Shown here: piece by piece, positions 37,019-46,685 of the stretch | Layout: each line of letters begins with the position of its first letter | Position numbering within the stretch: position 1 is the stretch's first letter | Assembly: GCF_020178975.1 (NCBI RefSeq) | Contig: NZ_JAHXBU010000046.1 | Coordinates: 124,001 to 188,000 of the forward strand | From: Cesiribacter sp. SM1 | GTDB taxonomy: Bacteria; Bacteroidota; Bacteroidia; Cytophagales; Cyclobacteriaceae | Reading direction: 5' to 3' | Length of the DNA stretch: 64,000 bases | Translations under genes and position numbers: made by a program | Notes under the pieces: model-generated | Seen by the model: the letters and a program-made list of their open reading frames with translations, nothing else | The model's database searches: none | What the model was told of the DNA's origin: nothing

Positions 37019-37549
37019 TTAGGGCTTTGCCACCACCAGCTCCGGAAAATAGCGCTCTTTTAAAATTCTGAAATGATGCAGCTGATGCCCCGCTATAATA
37101 TAAGCCAGCGCTAAAACTGTAATGGGATTATCATTGGCGATGCCCCTGCGGCGAAAAGCAGATTCGTCGAAATTCTGGAACAGGCAGAGGGTAGACTTAC
37201 GCACCACCTGGAACTCTGTCCTCAGATCTGCAATGGTTCGATATTGGGTGTGGGCAATGCGGGCATAAGAATTTTCATCGAAGCCCGGCAGCGGTGTTGT
37301 ATCTCCCCTTGCAATGGTAAGGGCTCGGTAGGCCATGATACGTTCCGTATCTATTGCATGCTGCAGCAGTTCCTTTACCGACCATTTGTCGGGGGCATAC
37401 CTATAATCTCCTTTTGCTTCGGAGAGTAAAGCTAAAAAGCGTGGAATTTCTTCTGCAGCTTTTTCCAGTGCCGGAATAGGTTCAGTCTGAGGCACCTGCT
37501 CGATATAAGCCTTGTAAAAGGCTGGATATTCGTTTTCCTGTGGTCTCAT
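37019..37549 (-). CDS. DinB-like (YfiT-type) metal-binding protein
   Basis: The 176-residue four-helix protein has histidines in the DinB superfamily positions: VKELLQHAIDTERIM and, near the C-terminus, IIAGHQLHHFRILKER. These three would bind a metal, as in thiol S-transferase-like members. It ends 2 bp before purine nucleoside phosphorylase starts reading away (stop of the next gene at 37552), so the two are cotranscribed. Exact role is unknown. Confidence 0.85.
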   Translation of the reverse strand: MRPQENEYPAFYKAYIEQVPQTEPIPALEKAAEEIPRFLALLSEAKGDYRYAPDKWSVKELLQHAIDTERIMAYRALTIARGDTTPLPGFDENSYARIAHTQYRTIADLRTEFQVVRKSTLCLFQNFDESAFRRRGIANDNPITVLALAYIIAGHQLHHFRILKERYFPELVVAKP

Positions 37550-37551
37550 AA

Positions 37552-38370
37552 CTAAATGGTTTGTAGGGATACTAATTCTTCAACAAGCGCAGTTAGCTTT
37601 GGTTCTGCCATGGCAGCTGCGGCCAGCACTTTTTCAATGGTTACATGTTCCAGCGCCTCAGGAGTACACAGATCGGTAATTACCGACACTGCAAATACCG
37701 GCAGGTTCATATGTCGTGCCACCAAAGCCTCCGGTACGGTAGACATGCCAACAGCATCGGCCCCAATTACGCGCATGTAGCGGTATTCTGCAGGAGTCTC
37801 CAGGTTTGGACCGGTAACTGCAGCATAAACACCTTTGTGCAGCCTGAAGCCTAGTCTGGCAGCAATATCCCCGGCCTGCTGCAGCAGGGTTTCGTCATAA
37901 GGCTTGAACATATCCGGAAAGCGGGGACCGAATTCATCAAGGTTTTTACCCCTTAATGGATTTTCCGGCAGCAGATTGATGTGATCGTTCAAAGCCATCA
38001 GGTCTGCGAGCTTATGATCGGGATTAAGCCCCCCGGCAGCATTACTGATGTAAAGTTGCTTAATTCCAAGCAGTTTCATCACCCTTACCGGCAGGGTAAT
38101 CTGCTGCATATTATAGCCTTCGTAATAATGAAACCTGCCCTGCATCACCACCACCTGCTTGCCACCCAGCTCCCCAAAAATCAGCCTGCCGTTGTGGCTC
38201 TCTACCGTAGAGATCGGGAAATGGGGTATATCATCATAGCGAATACTATGCTGCACTTTAACTTTGTTTACCAGTTGGCCCAGGCCGGTACCGAGAATTA
38301 TGCCAATTTGTGGATCGAAGGAGATTTGTTTACGAATGGCAGCAACTGCCTCTTGAATTTGTTGTAGCAT
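37552..38370 (-). CDS. purine nucleoside phosphorylase (trimeric type)
   Basis: The 272-residue product matches low-molecular-mass trimeric PNP: phosphate loop LGTGLGQL, then MQGRFHYYEGY, ISNAAGGLNPDHK, purine-site residues in YAAVTGPNLETPAEY and MSTVPEALVARHM. It cleaves inosine and guanosine with phosphate for purine salvage. Normal length, cytoplasmic. A stop-to-start gap of 2 bp links it to the DinB-like gene. Confidence 0.93.
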   Translation of the reverse strand: MLQQIQEAVAAIRKQISFDPQIGIILGTGLGQLVNKVKVQHSIRYDDIPHFPISTVESHNGRLIFGELGGKQVVVMQGRFHYYEGYNMQQITLPVRVMKLLGIKQLYISNAAGGLNPDHKLADLMALNDHINLLPENPLRGKNLDEFGPRFPDMFKPYDETLLQQAGDIAARLGFRLHKGVYAAVTGPNLETPAEYRYMRVIGADAVGMSTVPEALVARHMNLPVFAVSVITDLCTPEALEHVTIEKVLAAAAMAEPKLTALVEELVSLQTI

Positions 38371-38565
38371 GAAATAGAACTTTAAAAATTGTTCATTGGT
38401 CTTTTCAGAAAGGGTTGTAAAAATCGGTCAATCCTTAGCAGTTAAACTATGATTTACATCAACCCTTTTAAAAAGTCAGTGTTCAATACTAATAAAAATT
38501 TAGGTGGATTTGCAAGATGCGGGCAGGAACCGCATCTTGCAGCTATACATTCTTAAGAATAATCA

Positions 38566-39090
38566 ATGATTGAGATAATTTCAGGCACCAACAGGCCGGG
38601 AGCAGTATCTGCAATGGTAGCCCAGTGGTACCAGGCACTGCTGCAGCAAAAAGGTGTAGAAAGCCAGATACTTGATTTAATAGAGCTGCCCGAAGATTTT
38701 ACCGTATCTGCACTCTATGACAGCAGCGGTACTAACAAGGGCTTTAATGCCCTGGCAGAACGGCTGCGCCATGCCAGCAAAATGGTATACATAGTACCAG
38801 AATACAACAATTCCTTTCCCGGGGTGCTCAAGGCTTTTATCGATGGCATGGACTATCCCAGTCCTTTCAAAGGAAAGAAGTGTGCACTGGTGGGTGTATC
38901 ATCAGGGGTACAGGGTGGTGGTATGGCCATGAGCCACCTTACCGATGTATTTAACTACCTGGGCATGCACGTGCTTGCCCAAAAGCCCCGCCTGGCGCAG
39001 ATAGAAAAAAACATGGCCAATGGCCAGCTCACCAATACCCTTTACAAACAACTGCTGGAGGAGCAGGTGGAGGCGTTTGTGCGGTTTTGA
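38566..39090 (+). CDS. NADPH-dependent FMN reductase-family protein
   Basis: The 174-residue flavodoxin-fold protein has the FMN phosphate loop SGTNRPG near the start and the family motif YNNSFPGVLKAFIDGMDY, with KKCALVGVSSGVQGG after it. Family members reduce FMN, azo compounds or quinones with NAD(P)H. A bidirectional terminator follows at 39151. Substrate is not defined by sequence. Confidence 0.88.
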   Translation: MIEIISGTNRPGAVSAMVAQWYQALLQQKGVESQILDLIELPEDFTVSALYDSSGTNKGFNALAERLRHASKMVYIVPEYNNSFPGVLKAFIDGMDYPSPFKGKKCALVGVSSGVQGGGMAMSHLTDVFNYLGMHVLAQKPRLAQIEKNMANGQLTNTLYKQLLEEQVEAFVRF

Positions 39091-39150
39091 TGATAGTGCT
39101 TGCTACAGCGCTTTCCTGAACATTAGGCACACATTTGCTGTAAATACATA

Positions 39151-39190
39151 AAACCAAAAAGCCAGGGTACTAATCCTGGCTTTTTGGTTT
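39151..39190. terminator. bidirectional terminator between the FMN reductase and ftsZ
   Basis: A perfect 16-bp stem, AAACCAAAAAGCCAGG (39151-39166) with CCTGGCTTTTTGGTTT (39175-39190), closes over an 8-nt loop. T-rich flanks on both strands suggest it ends the reductase transcript and the dcw transcript after ftsZ. Confidence 0.88.
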
Positions 39191-39286
39191 TGGTTGAAAT
39201 TTGAGAGAATAAGGCAATAAAGCCTTAATCTGTTACTATTCCAGTCCGGCAGACCGAAATCCATTTGACTTTAGTCAACTTTGACA

Positions 39287-40819
39287 CTAGTCAACATTAT
39301 CGTGCAGAAACTTATTGTTTCCTAAGATCTGGTTCTCGTCGTTGAGGTTGTAGCGCGATACGTTCTTTTCTGATGAATGGGGAACATCCTTCAGGCGAAC
39401 ATTCTTGCGCAGATAAGCCGGTACATCCAGCATCTCTTTCAGGTCCTCGGGTTCATTTACATTAGTAGTAGGGCGAAGACCTTTGATCCTGCGAACACGG
39501 TCTTTAGCCTTATCAATCAGGAGCTGGCGTTTCTGGCGAAGGTCCTCTTCGTACAGAAACTCCTCATCCTCCACTTCATCTTCCATTTCCGGACCCGACA
39601 CAAACTCATATTCAGGTTCGGCATAAGGTTCTGGTTGTGGTTCTGGTTTAGGGGGGGTAGGTGCTGGCTTTTCAAAGGCATAGCCACGCCCTGCCTCAGG
39701 TTCGCGCTCCTGTGGTTGAGCCTGAGGCTTTGTAAAAGAAACAGGCTTGTTCTCGATGGTCCTGTTAGACTCAAGATCAATCACGCGCTTCTTTTCCTGG
39801 AAAGGATCTTTGCTCTGGAAGGGGTCCTTGCTGATGGGCTCCTCTTCGGCAATAAAGCCTGTAGCAATTACGGTTACCCGTATGCTGTTGCCTAATTCCG
39901 GATCCACACCGTGGCCGAAGATCATCTCTGCATCTTCGCCGGCTTTCTCCTGGATGTATTCGGTAATTTCGGTGAGCTCGTCCATCTGCAGCTCTGCCTC
40001 TTCGCCGGAAATAATGGAGAGCAGGATTTTCTGCGCACCATGGATGTTGCGGCTGTTGAGCAGCGGAGAAGATATGGCCTCCTCTGCAGCACGGCGTGCC
40101 CTGTTTTCTCCTTCTGCAAGAGAAGAACCCATTACGGCTGCTCCGCTGTCTTTCATAACGGTTTTCACGTCTTCAAAGTCAACGTTCACATAGCCGGGAA
40201 CGGTAATGATCTCTGCAATACCTTTGGCTGCAGTAGTCAGCACGTTATCAGCCTGGGCAAATGCATCACGAATGGGCAGGTTGCCGTATATCTCGCGCAG
40301 TTTATCGTTCAGGATAACGATTACTGTATCGCAATTATCTTTCAGCAGGTTTATACCGTGTGAGGCCTGTGCCAGCTTCTTTTTACCCTCCCAGGCAAAA
40401 GGAAGTGTAACGATGCCTACGGTAAGTATGCCAAGCTCTTTGGCTACCCTTGCCAGTTCAGGGGCTGCACCGGTTCCGGTTCCGCCGCCCATACCGGCAG
40501 TGATGAACACCATTTTGGTGTCTTTGCTCAGCAGTTCTCTTATTTCTTCCTTGCTCTCTACAGCGGCATTTCTTCCTTTTTCAGGGTTAGCGCCGGCACC
40601 CAGACCTTCGGTAAGGCCGGTACCAATCTGCAGGCGGTTAGGGATCGGACTGCTTTTTAAAGCTTGAGAATCAGTATTAACAACCACGAATTCAACATCG
40701 CGAATGCCCTGGTTGTACATATGGTTTACGGCATTACTGCCGCCCCCGCCAACACCAATCACCTTAATAATAGAGCGGTGGTGTGAGGGTAATTCAAATT
40801 GGTATTTGTTTTCAGGCAT
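39287..40819 (-). CDS. ftsZ: cell division protein FtsZ
   Basis: The 510-residue tubulin homologue polymerises with GTP into the Z-ring. GGGGSN (24-29) and the GTP signature GGGTGTG (111-117) are present. After the core (to about residue 330) comes a long linker of about 130 residues with a small KDPFQ duplication and a proline/glutamate-rich stretch, then a conserved-looking C-terminal peptide. The linker is longer than in most bacteria but usual for Bacteroidota. It ends the dcw cluster, 21 bp after ftsA. Confidence 0.97.
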   Translation of the reverse strand: MPENKYQFELPSHHRSIIKVIGVGGGGSNAVNHMYNQGIRDVEFVVVNTDSQALKSSPIPNRLQIGTGLTEGLGAGANPEKGRNAAVESKEEIRELLSKDTKMVFITAGMGGGTGTGAAPELARVAKELGILTVGIVTLPFAWEGKKKLAQASHGINLLKDNCDTVIVILNDKLREIYGNLPIRDAFAQADNVLTTAAKGIAEIITVPGYVNVDFEDVKTVMKDSGAAVMGSSLAEGENRARRAAEEAISSPLLNSRNIHGAQKILLSIISGEEAELQMDELTEITEYIQEKAGEDAEMIFGHGVDPELGNSIRVTVIATGFIAEEEPISKDPFQSKDPFQEKKRVIDLESNRTIENKPVSFTKPQAQPQEREPEAGRGYAFEKPAPTPPKPEPQPEPYAEPEYEFVSGPEMEDEVEDEEFLYEEDLRQKRQLLIDKAKDRVRRIKGLRPTTNVNEPEDLKEMLDVPAYLRKNVRLKDVPHSSEKNVSRYNLNDENQILGNNKFLHDNVD

Positions 40820-40840
40820 GATGGCTTTCTTGTTAATGGG

Positions 40841-42154
40841 TTAGTACAGATCCTGGTCCTCCATATCATCAATAAGCAGGTTACGGGTACGGTCAATGAT
40901 GTTCTTAAAGAACCCACCACCTGACGGCCGCTCCTTCTTCACCTGTTTGCTCGTAATCTGTTGCTGCGGACGTCGCTCGTTGTATTGGTTCTCACGATCG
41001 TCTATTGCTTTAAAGCCTGAAAGTACAAGACCCACCGAAGTAGCGTACATCGGGCTTTTCACCATTTCTACTTTGCTTTTGCCAAGGTGCTCATTGGGGT
41101 AGCCAATGCGGGCATCCATGCCAATCATATATTCATATAACTGACGGATACCAGCCAGCTGTGAACCACCACCTGTGATCACAATGCCGCCTGCCAGGCG
41201 GTTGTCGTAGCCACTGGAAATGATCTCGGCATGTACCAGTTCAATGATCTCCTCCATACGCGCCTCAATGATGTGAGACAGGTTGCGGATAGAGATCTCT
41301 TTAGGCGGACGGTTGCGCAGGCCGGGAATGGAAACAATTTCGTTTTCACTGGCCTCCTCGGCAATGGCACGTCCGAATTTAGTCTTCAGCAGCTCGGCCT
41401 GGTGTTGCATTACCATGCAGCCCTGCTTGATATCGGAAGTAATAATATTACCACCGAAAGGAATTACTGCCGTATGCCTAATGATGTTGTCGTGGAAAAT
41501 GGCAATATCGGTTGTACCGCCACCAATGTCTACCAGGCAGACACCGGCTTCTTTTTCCTCGTCTGTTAACACCGCCAGGCTACTGGCAAGAGGTTCCAGT
41601 ATCAGATTTTCAATCTCTAGATTGGCCCGGCGGACACACTTATTAATATTGTTAATAGCGTTGGTCTGAGCCGTGATAATATGGAAATCAGCCTCCAGTT
41701 TCACACCCGACATGCCAACAGGATCTTTGATCCCATCTTCATAATCGACGGTGTAGCTCTGGGGCATGACGTGTATGATCTCACTTCCCGGAGGAATCAC
41801 GATGCGGTACATATCATTGGTGAGGCGGTTCACATCCTCTACCGTGATTTCATCATCGGCAGAATTACGCGTAATGCTGCCATGATGGATTGAACTTTTG
41901 ATATGCTGGCCGGCAATGCCAACATTTACTACGCGGATGTCTATTCCGGATTGCTCTTCTGCCTCTGCAATAGCTTTTTGGATACCTGTTACCGTTTTAT
42001 CAATATTGGTAACAATACCCCGAACTACCCCGTCAGAAACAGCTTTCCCCATCCCCATCACTTCGAGTTTGCCATACTCGTTCCGGCGTCCCACAATAAC
42101 GCAGATTTTAGTGGTGCCTATGTCTAAGCCTACAACGATTTTATCTTCCTGCAT
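40841..42154 (-). CDS. ftsA: cell division protein FtsA
   Basis: The 437-residue actin-like ATPase begins VVGLDIGTTKICVIVGRR and has the phosphate-2 motif VDIGGGTTDIAIF and ITGGGSQL. Its C-terminal amphipathic helix (FFKNIIDRTRNLLIDD) would tether FtsZ to the membrane. 11 bp separate it from ftsQ and 21 from ftsZ. Confidence 0.96.
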   Translation of the reverse strand: MQEDKIVVGLDIGTTKICVIVGRRNEYGKLEVMGMGKAVSDGVVRGIVTNIDKTVTGIQKAIAEAEEQSGIDIRVVNVGIAGQHIKSSIHHGSITRNSADDEITVEDVNRLTNDMYRIVIPPGSEIIHVMPQSYTVDYEDGIKDPVGMSGVKLEADFHIITAQTNAINNINKCVRRANLEIENLILEPLASSLAVLTDEEKEAGVCLVDIGGGTTDIAIFHDNIIRHTAVIPFGGNIITSDIKQGCMVMQHQAELLKTKFGRAIAEEASENEIVSIPGLRNRPPKEISIRNLSHIIEARMEEIIELVHAEIISSGYDNRLAGGIVITGGGSQLAGIRQLYEYMIGMDARIGYPNEHLGKSKVEMVKSPMYATSVGLVLSGFKAIDDRENQYNERRPQQQITSKQVKKERPSGGGFFKNIIDRTRNLLIDDMEDQDLY

Positions 42155-42165
42155 GCCTGCGTGGT

Positions 42166-42927
42166 TTATTCACAAACAATTTGATTACTATATTTCAAAC
42201 TCACCCGGTCATATGTATTCCAGCCTTTAGCAGGCAATATGCGGGTATAAAAAATCATTAACTTCTTAAATTTCTCTTCAATATTTTCTGCCTTACCAAA
42301 CTCTACCACCTGACGGGTTACCTGTGGATAAAGCCGTATGTCTCCATTTCGGTTAATGCTAACCTCCGCAATTTGCGCCTTCCAGAAAGGATCCTGATCA
42401 ATATACAGCAGCAACTCTAACAACTGTTGACCGTAAGGAGTCTCCTCCAGGTTGTCGAGCCACAACTTGCGGGTGTAGTCTCCGCTAAGGAGCACCACCC
42501 GTGCTGTGTATTTTTCTGAAAGCGGTAGCACCTGGCCGATATTACTTACATAAGCTCCCGGCCCGTCTTGCCGCAAGATTCGCGCTATAGGCTTGCTCTG
42601 GGTGATACTGACGAACAAGTTACCCTGAAAGTCTGTAGATACCTCAGTATTACTTACAAACTTATGATTCTTCAGCCGATTTTCAAGTATTTTTAAGCTT
42701 AAGTTTTCTACATTCGCCCCTACTATCTTTTCTTCGCCTCCGTCTGTAAGCAGCTTTAAAACATCTGCCTCATCCAGAAAATAATTATTGATCTGGTTGT
42801 CAATTTCAACCACAACCTTACGTATCACCCTGCTGTCGTTGCGGAAGCTTATCCAGCTTATGCACACGGCAATAAGCAGTGCGCTCAGCCCCCAGGGTAG
42901 TGTACTCAAAAACCTCTGCTTATCCAT
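42166..42927 (-). CDS. ftsQ: cell division protein FtsQ/DivIB
   Basis: The 253-residue product has a short cytoplasmic start, one TM helix (WGLSALLIAVCISWISF), then a POTRA-like domain (VVEIDNQINNYFLDEADVLKLL) and a beta-rich FtsQ domain with the conserved L-P-L segment (IGQVLPLSEKY). It overlaps murC by 8 bp. It links the cytoplasmic ring to the FtsW/FtsI synthase. A TGTGGATAA (DnaA-box-like) lies within its coding region at 42323. Confidence 0.92.
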   Translation of the reverse strand: MDKQRFLSTLPWGLSALLIAVCISWISFRNDSRVIRKVVVEIDNQINNYFLDEADVLKLLTDGGEEKIVGANVENLSLKILENRLKNHKFVSNTEVSTDFQGNLFVSITQSKPIARILRQDGPGAYVSNIGQVLPLSEKYTARVVLLSGDYTRKLWLDNLEETPYGQQLLELLLYIDQDPFWKAQIAEVSINRNGDIRLYPQVTRQVVEFGKAENIEEKFKKLMIFYTRILPAKGWNTYDRVSLKYSNQIVCE

Positions 42928-44332
42928 TCGCCTCTTCTTTCTCTTTTTTCTCCAACAGGCCTTTGATCTGTGGTATCAGCGTGTCAATACTGCCTGCACC
43001 TACGGTCATCAGCACTTCGTAAGTACCCTCTTCAAGTAATGCTGGAACCTCCTGCAGCTTAACCATCTTCTTCTCTTTAGCTGTCAGCAGGTTATAGATT
43101 ATTTGAGACTCCACACCCTCCAAAGGTTCTTCACGGGCAGGATATATGTTGGTGAGAATTACCTCGTCTGCAAGACTCAGTGACTCTGCAAAGCCTTCGT
43201 GAAAATCGCGGGTCCGGGTGTACAAATGCGGCTGAAAAACAACCGTCAATTTTTTTTCGGGGTACAAGGCCCGTACAGATTTCAGAAAGGCCCGTATCTC
43301 TTCCGGGTGATGCGCATAGTCATCGATCAATACAGAATTACCTCCTTTATATACCAGCTCAAAGCGGCGCTTCACTCCCCGGAAGGAGGCAAGTGCTTTC
43401 CTGATATTATCGGTAGAGATCTTCAGCTTCAGGGCAACTGAAATAGCCGCCACTGCATTTTCCACATTGTGAAACCCTGGTATGCCCAGCTCCAGGTCCC
43501 TGATCTCCTCCTCCAGCCCAACATAATCAAAGTAAAAGGCACCATTTTCCACCCTTACATTTTCGGCTCTGCAGCTTGCATCTGTCGCCAGGCCGTAGCT
43601 AAGTACCTCAACCCCTTTACCTGCCCCATTGGCAATAATGGCATCGCAATTTGAGTTGATAAAAACAGTGCCACCAGGCTGTACCCTGCCCACAAAAAGC
43701 ATGAAAGCCTCCACTACCTTTGCTGCATCACCATAAATATCCAGGTGATCTGCATCTGTAGCCGTTACAACAGCCAGCTCAGGCTCCAACCACAGAAATG
43801 AACGGTCAAACTCATCTGCCTCTGCAACAATCACCGGCTCTTCGGGCCCGTTGTGCAAAATGAGATTGCTGCCATAATTGGCTGTAATACCACCCAGAAA
43901 AGCAGAAACAGGCTTGCCTGAGTCTTTCAGCAGGTGGGCAATCATGGAAGAAGTGGTGGTTTTGCCATGGGTGCCTGCTACAGCAGCCGTGTGGCGGTTG
44001 TGGGTAAGCATGCCCAGCACTTCAGCCCTTTTCTTTATCGTGTACTCCTCGAACCTGAGGAAACTCCAACCCAGGTGATTCTTAGGAATTGCAGGTGTAA
44101 GTATTACCAGCGTGCGTTCGCGCTCCTCCTTAACCCAGGCAGGCATGGCATTCAGGCTGTCTTCAAAATGAATGGTAACACCTTCCGCTTCAAGCTCAGT
44201 GGTTAAAGCTGTAGGCGTGCGGTCATAGCCCCCCACCCTGAATCCGTTTTTGCAGAACCAGCGGGCCAGTGCGCTCATACCTATGCCGCCTATACCTAAA
44301 AAGTAGATGTTATGGTAGTCCGCCAGCTTCAC
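42920..44332 (-). CDS. murC: UDP-N-acetylmuramate--L-alanine ligase
   Basis: The 470-residue Mur ligase has the N-terminal GIGGIGMS loop (13-20), the ATP-site GTHGKTTT (120-127) and the DDYAHHP motif. It adds L-alanine to UDP-MurNAc. Translation starts at a GTG that overlaps the murG stop (GTGA), so the two are coupled. Confidence 0.96.
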   Translation of the reverse strand: MKLADYHNIYFLGIGGIGMSALARWFCKNGFRVGGYDRTPTALTTELEAEGVTIHFEDSLNAMPAWVKEERERTLVILTPAIPKNHLGWSFLRFEEYTIKKRAEVLGMLTHNRHTAAVAGTHGKTTTSSMIAHLLKDSGKPVSAFLGGITANYGSNLILHNGPEEPVIVAEADEFDRSFLWLEPELAVVTATDADHLDIYGDAAKVVEAFMLFVGRVQPGGTVFINSNCDAIIANGAGKGVEVLSYGLATDASCRAENVRVENGAFYFDYVGLEEEIRDLELGIPGFHNVENAVAAISVALKLKISTDNIRKALASFRGVKRRFELVYKGGNSVLIDDYAHHPEEIRAFLKSVRALYPEKKLTVVFQPHLYTRTRDFHEGFAESLSLADEVILTNIYPAREEPLEGVESQIIYNLLTAKEKKMVKLQEVPALLEEGTYEVLMTVGAGSIDTLIPQIKGLLEKKEKEEANG

Positions 44333-45438
44333 GCAATTAAGGATATTATTTCGTTTGCAATATTTTCTGCCGCATTGGGCTTTCCAAGGCGGGCAATATG
44401 TTGACTTAGCTCCTGTTTACGGGCTTCGTCGTGCAGCAGGGCCAGGGCCTCGCGCACCAGGGCTTCATGTGCCTGTACATCCCGCACCAGCACTGCGGCA
44501 TTTTCCTTTACCAGGTTAAGTGCATTTTTTGTCTGATGATCTTCTGCCACGTTGGGCGAAGGCACCAGTATGGATGGCCTGGCTGCCAGGCATAGTTCCG
44601 ATATACTTAAAGCACCGGCTCGCGACACCACCACATCGGCAGCGCCATAGGCCAGTGGCATTTCCTTAATGAAAGGCATAATCCTGAGCCTGTCGCCCTG
44701 TAAGTGTTTTGTAGATTCGTTAAGGGCATCGTAATATACTTTACCTGTTTGCCATAATACCTGCACCCGCTGCGCCTGCAGTTCCTCCAGTCCTTCCAAA
44801 ATACTTTGGTTAATGGTGCGGGCACCCAGGCTGCCGCCAATTATAAGCAGTGTTTTCAAATCTTCCCTGAACCCGAAAAAGCTTAAGCCTTCCCTGCGCA
44901 GTTGCTGTGCCTGAAGAATATCCTTCCTTACCGGGTTGCCGGTAAAGACAAGCTTGTTTGCAGGGAAATAGTTTTCCATTCCGGGGTAAGCAACGCAAAT
45001 CTTTTTTACATACTTAGCCAGGAGTTTATTGGTTAGGCCTGCATAACCATTTTGCTCCTGCAGCAAGCCGGGAATTCCCTGGCGGGTAGCTGCAAAAACA
45101 AGGGGTCCGCTGGCATAACCACCAACACCAACAACAGCATGGGGCTTAAACTCCTTAACCAGGGCTGTGGCCCTGGCAACACTGCTGATCACCTTTAAGG
45201 GGAAAGCCAGGTTATCCAGCGTAAGGCGACGTTGCAGACCACTGATCCAGAGACCTTCGATATGATAGCCTGCCTCCGGTACTTTCTGCATTTCCATACG
45301 ACCTTTTGCACCTACAAACATGATCTCGGTTTGTGGGGCAATGCGACGCAGGGCATCTGCTATGGCTATGGCAGGGTAAATATGACCACCCGTGCCGCCA
45401 CCGCTAATAATTACTCGATATGGTTGTGAAGAGGAGAT
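44329..45438 (-). CDS. murG: lipid II synthase glycosyltransferase MurG, start at a non-canonical codon
   Basis: MurG transfers GlcNAc to lipid I at the inner membrane. The conserved N-terminus GGGTGGH is encoded at about 45402-45382, upstream of the first ATG in frame (45321), so that ATG cannot be the true start. Going upstream the frame reaches a TAA at 45444-45442 with no ATG, GTG, TTG or CTG in between. ATC at 45438 (then SSSQPYRVIISGGG) gives 369 residues, the usual MurG length, and ATT codons at 45411 and 45408 are alternatives. Later motifs are normal (GGYASGPLV, GGSLGARTIN, the AGALSISEL acceptor/donor region). Family call is certain; the start is not. Confidence 0.93.
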   Translation of the reverse strand: MSSSQPYRVIISGGGTGGHIYPAIAIADALRRIAPQTEIMFVGAKGRMEMQKVPEAGYHIEGLWISGLQRRLTLDNLAFPLKVISSVARATALVKEFKPHAVVGVGGYASGPLVFAATRQGIPGLLQEQNGYAGLTNKLLAKYVKKICVAYPGMENYFPANKLVFTGNPVRKDILQAQQLRREGLSFFGFREDLKTLLIIGGSLGARTINQSILEGLEELQAQRVQVLWQTGKVYYDALNESTKHLQGDRLRIMPFIKEMPLAYGAADVVVSRAGALSISELCLAARPSILVPSPNVAEDHQTKNALNLVKENAAVLVRDVQAHEALVREALALLHDEARKQELSQHIARLGKPNAAENIANEIISLIA

Positions 45439-45507
45439 AGCTTAACAATTTTCAACTATTAATGTACAAGTATTTAATGGTATTCAGTAAAGATAAATCA
45501 TAATAAT

Positions 45508-45516
45508 TTATCCACA
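45508..45516 (+). promoter_or_regulatory. perfect DnaA-box sequence in the ftsW-murG gap
   Basis: TTATCCACA (plus strand) is an exact DnaA box. It lies in the 81-bp gap between ftsW and murG, 12 bp upstream (in the minus direction) of a -7-like TATCTTTA (45488-45495), where it could affect an internal promoter for murG-murC-ftsQAZ. Chance occurrence cannot be excluded. Confidence 0.4.
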
Positions 45517-45519
45517 TAC

Positions 45520-46677
45520 CTATGCTGTCTTGGCGTAGTTTCCTACATCTTTTGGCGCTGTAGCAATATCTTCCACATCTCCCCTGCTTACACTAAGAAT
45601 AATACCAAGTGCTAAGCCATTGAATAGCAAAGAAGTACCCCCCATACTGATCATTGGCAGGGGCTGCCCTGTTACCGGCAAAATACCAACGGCAACTCCC
45701 ATGTTCACAAATGCCTGCAGTACCAGCGCAAAGGCCAATCCTGCAGAAAGCAAGCCCCCGAAGGCCCGCTCACTTTGCGAGACAGCCTTCATACCCCGGT
45801 AGAGCAGGGCCAGGTAGAGGAAGATTACCAGGATGCCCCCGAACAAACCATATTCTTCTATGATGATTGCATAGATAAAGTCAGAATACGGGTGCGGCAG
45901 CAGGTTACGGCTATCGCTGTTGCCCGGGCCTTTTCCGGCAATACCACCAGTTGCTATGGCTATGTAGGATTGTTCTGTTTGGTATGATATTTCTCCGGGA
46001 CTTGTATAGCTTTCGATACGGGAGAGCAGGGTACCACCCCGCTGACCGAAGGCAAATGCCAGGCCACCGCCAATCGCACCGATCAGGATCAGCAAAAAGA
46101 GGTACTTAACCGGCACGCGACCAATGAACATCAGCAGCAGACAGGTAGCGAACAGCAGGCCCGCAGTAGAGAAGTTGGAGAGCGCAATCAAACCGCAGAT
46201 CAGGCCAATCCAGAACAACACAGGCGTTAGCAGCTCCTTATCGGTAATGTTCTGCTGCCGTTTGCTAAGCATGGCTGCCAGGTTGGCAATAAGCGCAAGC
46301 TTGGCCAAGTCGGAGGGCTGAAAGGTTTTATTGATCAGCGGAATTTCTATCCAGCGGCTGGCTTCGTTCAGGTTGGTACCAAAGAAGAAGGCATACAACA
46401 GGAGCGGTACAGAAAGTATCAGCGCAAAACGGGAGAGCCTGCTGTAGTAGCGGTAATCCACCCGGTGCGCCACCCACATGGCACCCAAACTCAGGAACAT
46501 AAGCAGGGAGTGGTTTATAAGGTACTGCTCTACCTCCACATCACGCTTATAGGCAAGTGTACCGGTGGCACTGTAAACGGCTGCCACGCTTAGCAATGAA
46601 AACATGAATACAATGATCCAGATCACGGGATCACCTTTCAGGTTCTGCTGCATCCAAAGTTTAACTGAGTCTATCAT
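45520..46677 (-). CDS. ftsW: cell division lipid II polymerase FtsW
   Basis: The 385-residue SEDS-family membrane protein has about 10 TM helices and SEDS motifs (LNEASRWIEIPLINKTFQPSDLAKLA, ATGGIAGKGPGNSDSRNLLPHPYSDFIYAII, PVTGQPLPMISMGGTSLL). It polymerises glycan at the septum with FtsI. 8 bp separate it from murD. Confidence 0.95.
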   Translation of the reverse strand: MIDSVKLWMQQNLKGDPVIWIIVFMFSLLSVAAVYSATGTLAYKRDVEVEQYLINHSLLMFLSLGAMWVAHRVDYRYYSRLSRFALILSVPLLLYAFFFGTNLNEASRWIEIPLINKTFQPSDLAKLALIANLAAMLSKRQQNITDKELLTPVLFWIGLICGLIALSNFSTAGLLFATCLLLMFIGRVPVKYLFLLILIGAIGGGLAFAFGQRGGTLLSRIESYTSPGEISYQTEQSYIAIATGGIAGKGPGNSDSRNLLPHPYSDFIYAIIIEEYGLFGGILVIFLYLALLYRGMKAVSQSERAFGGLLSAGLAFALVLQAFVNMGVAVGILPVTGQPLPMISMGGTSLLFNGLALGIILSVSRGDVEDIATAPKDVGNYAKTA

Positions 46678-46685
46678 CCTGCCTC

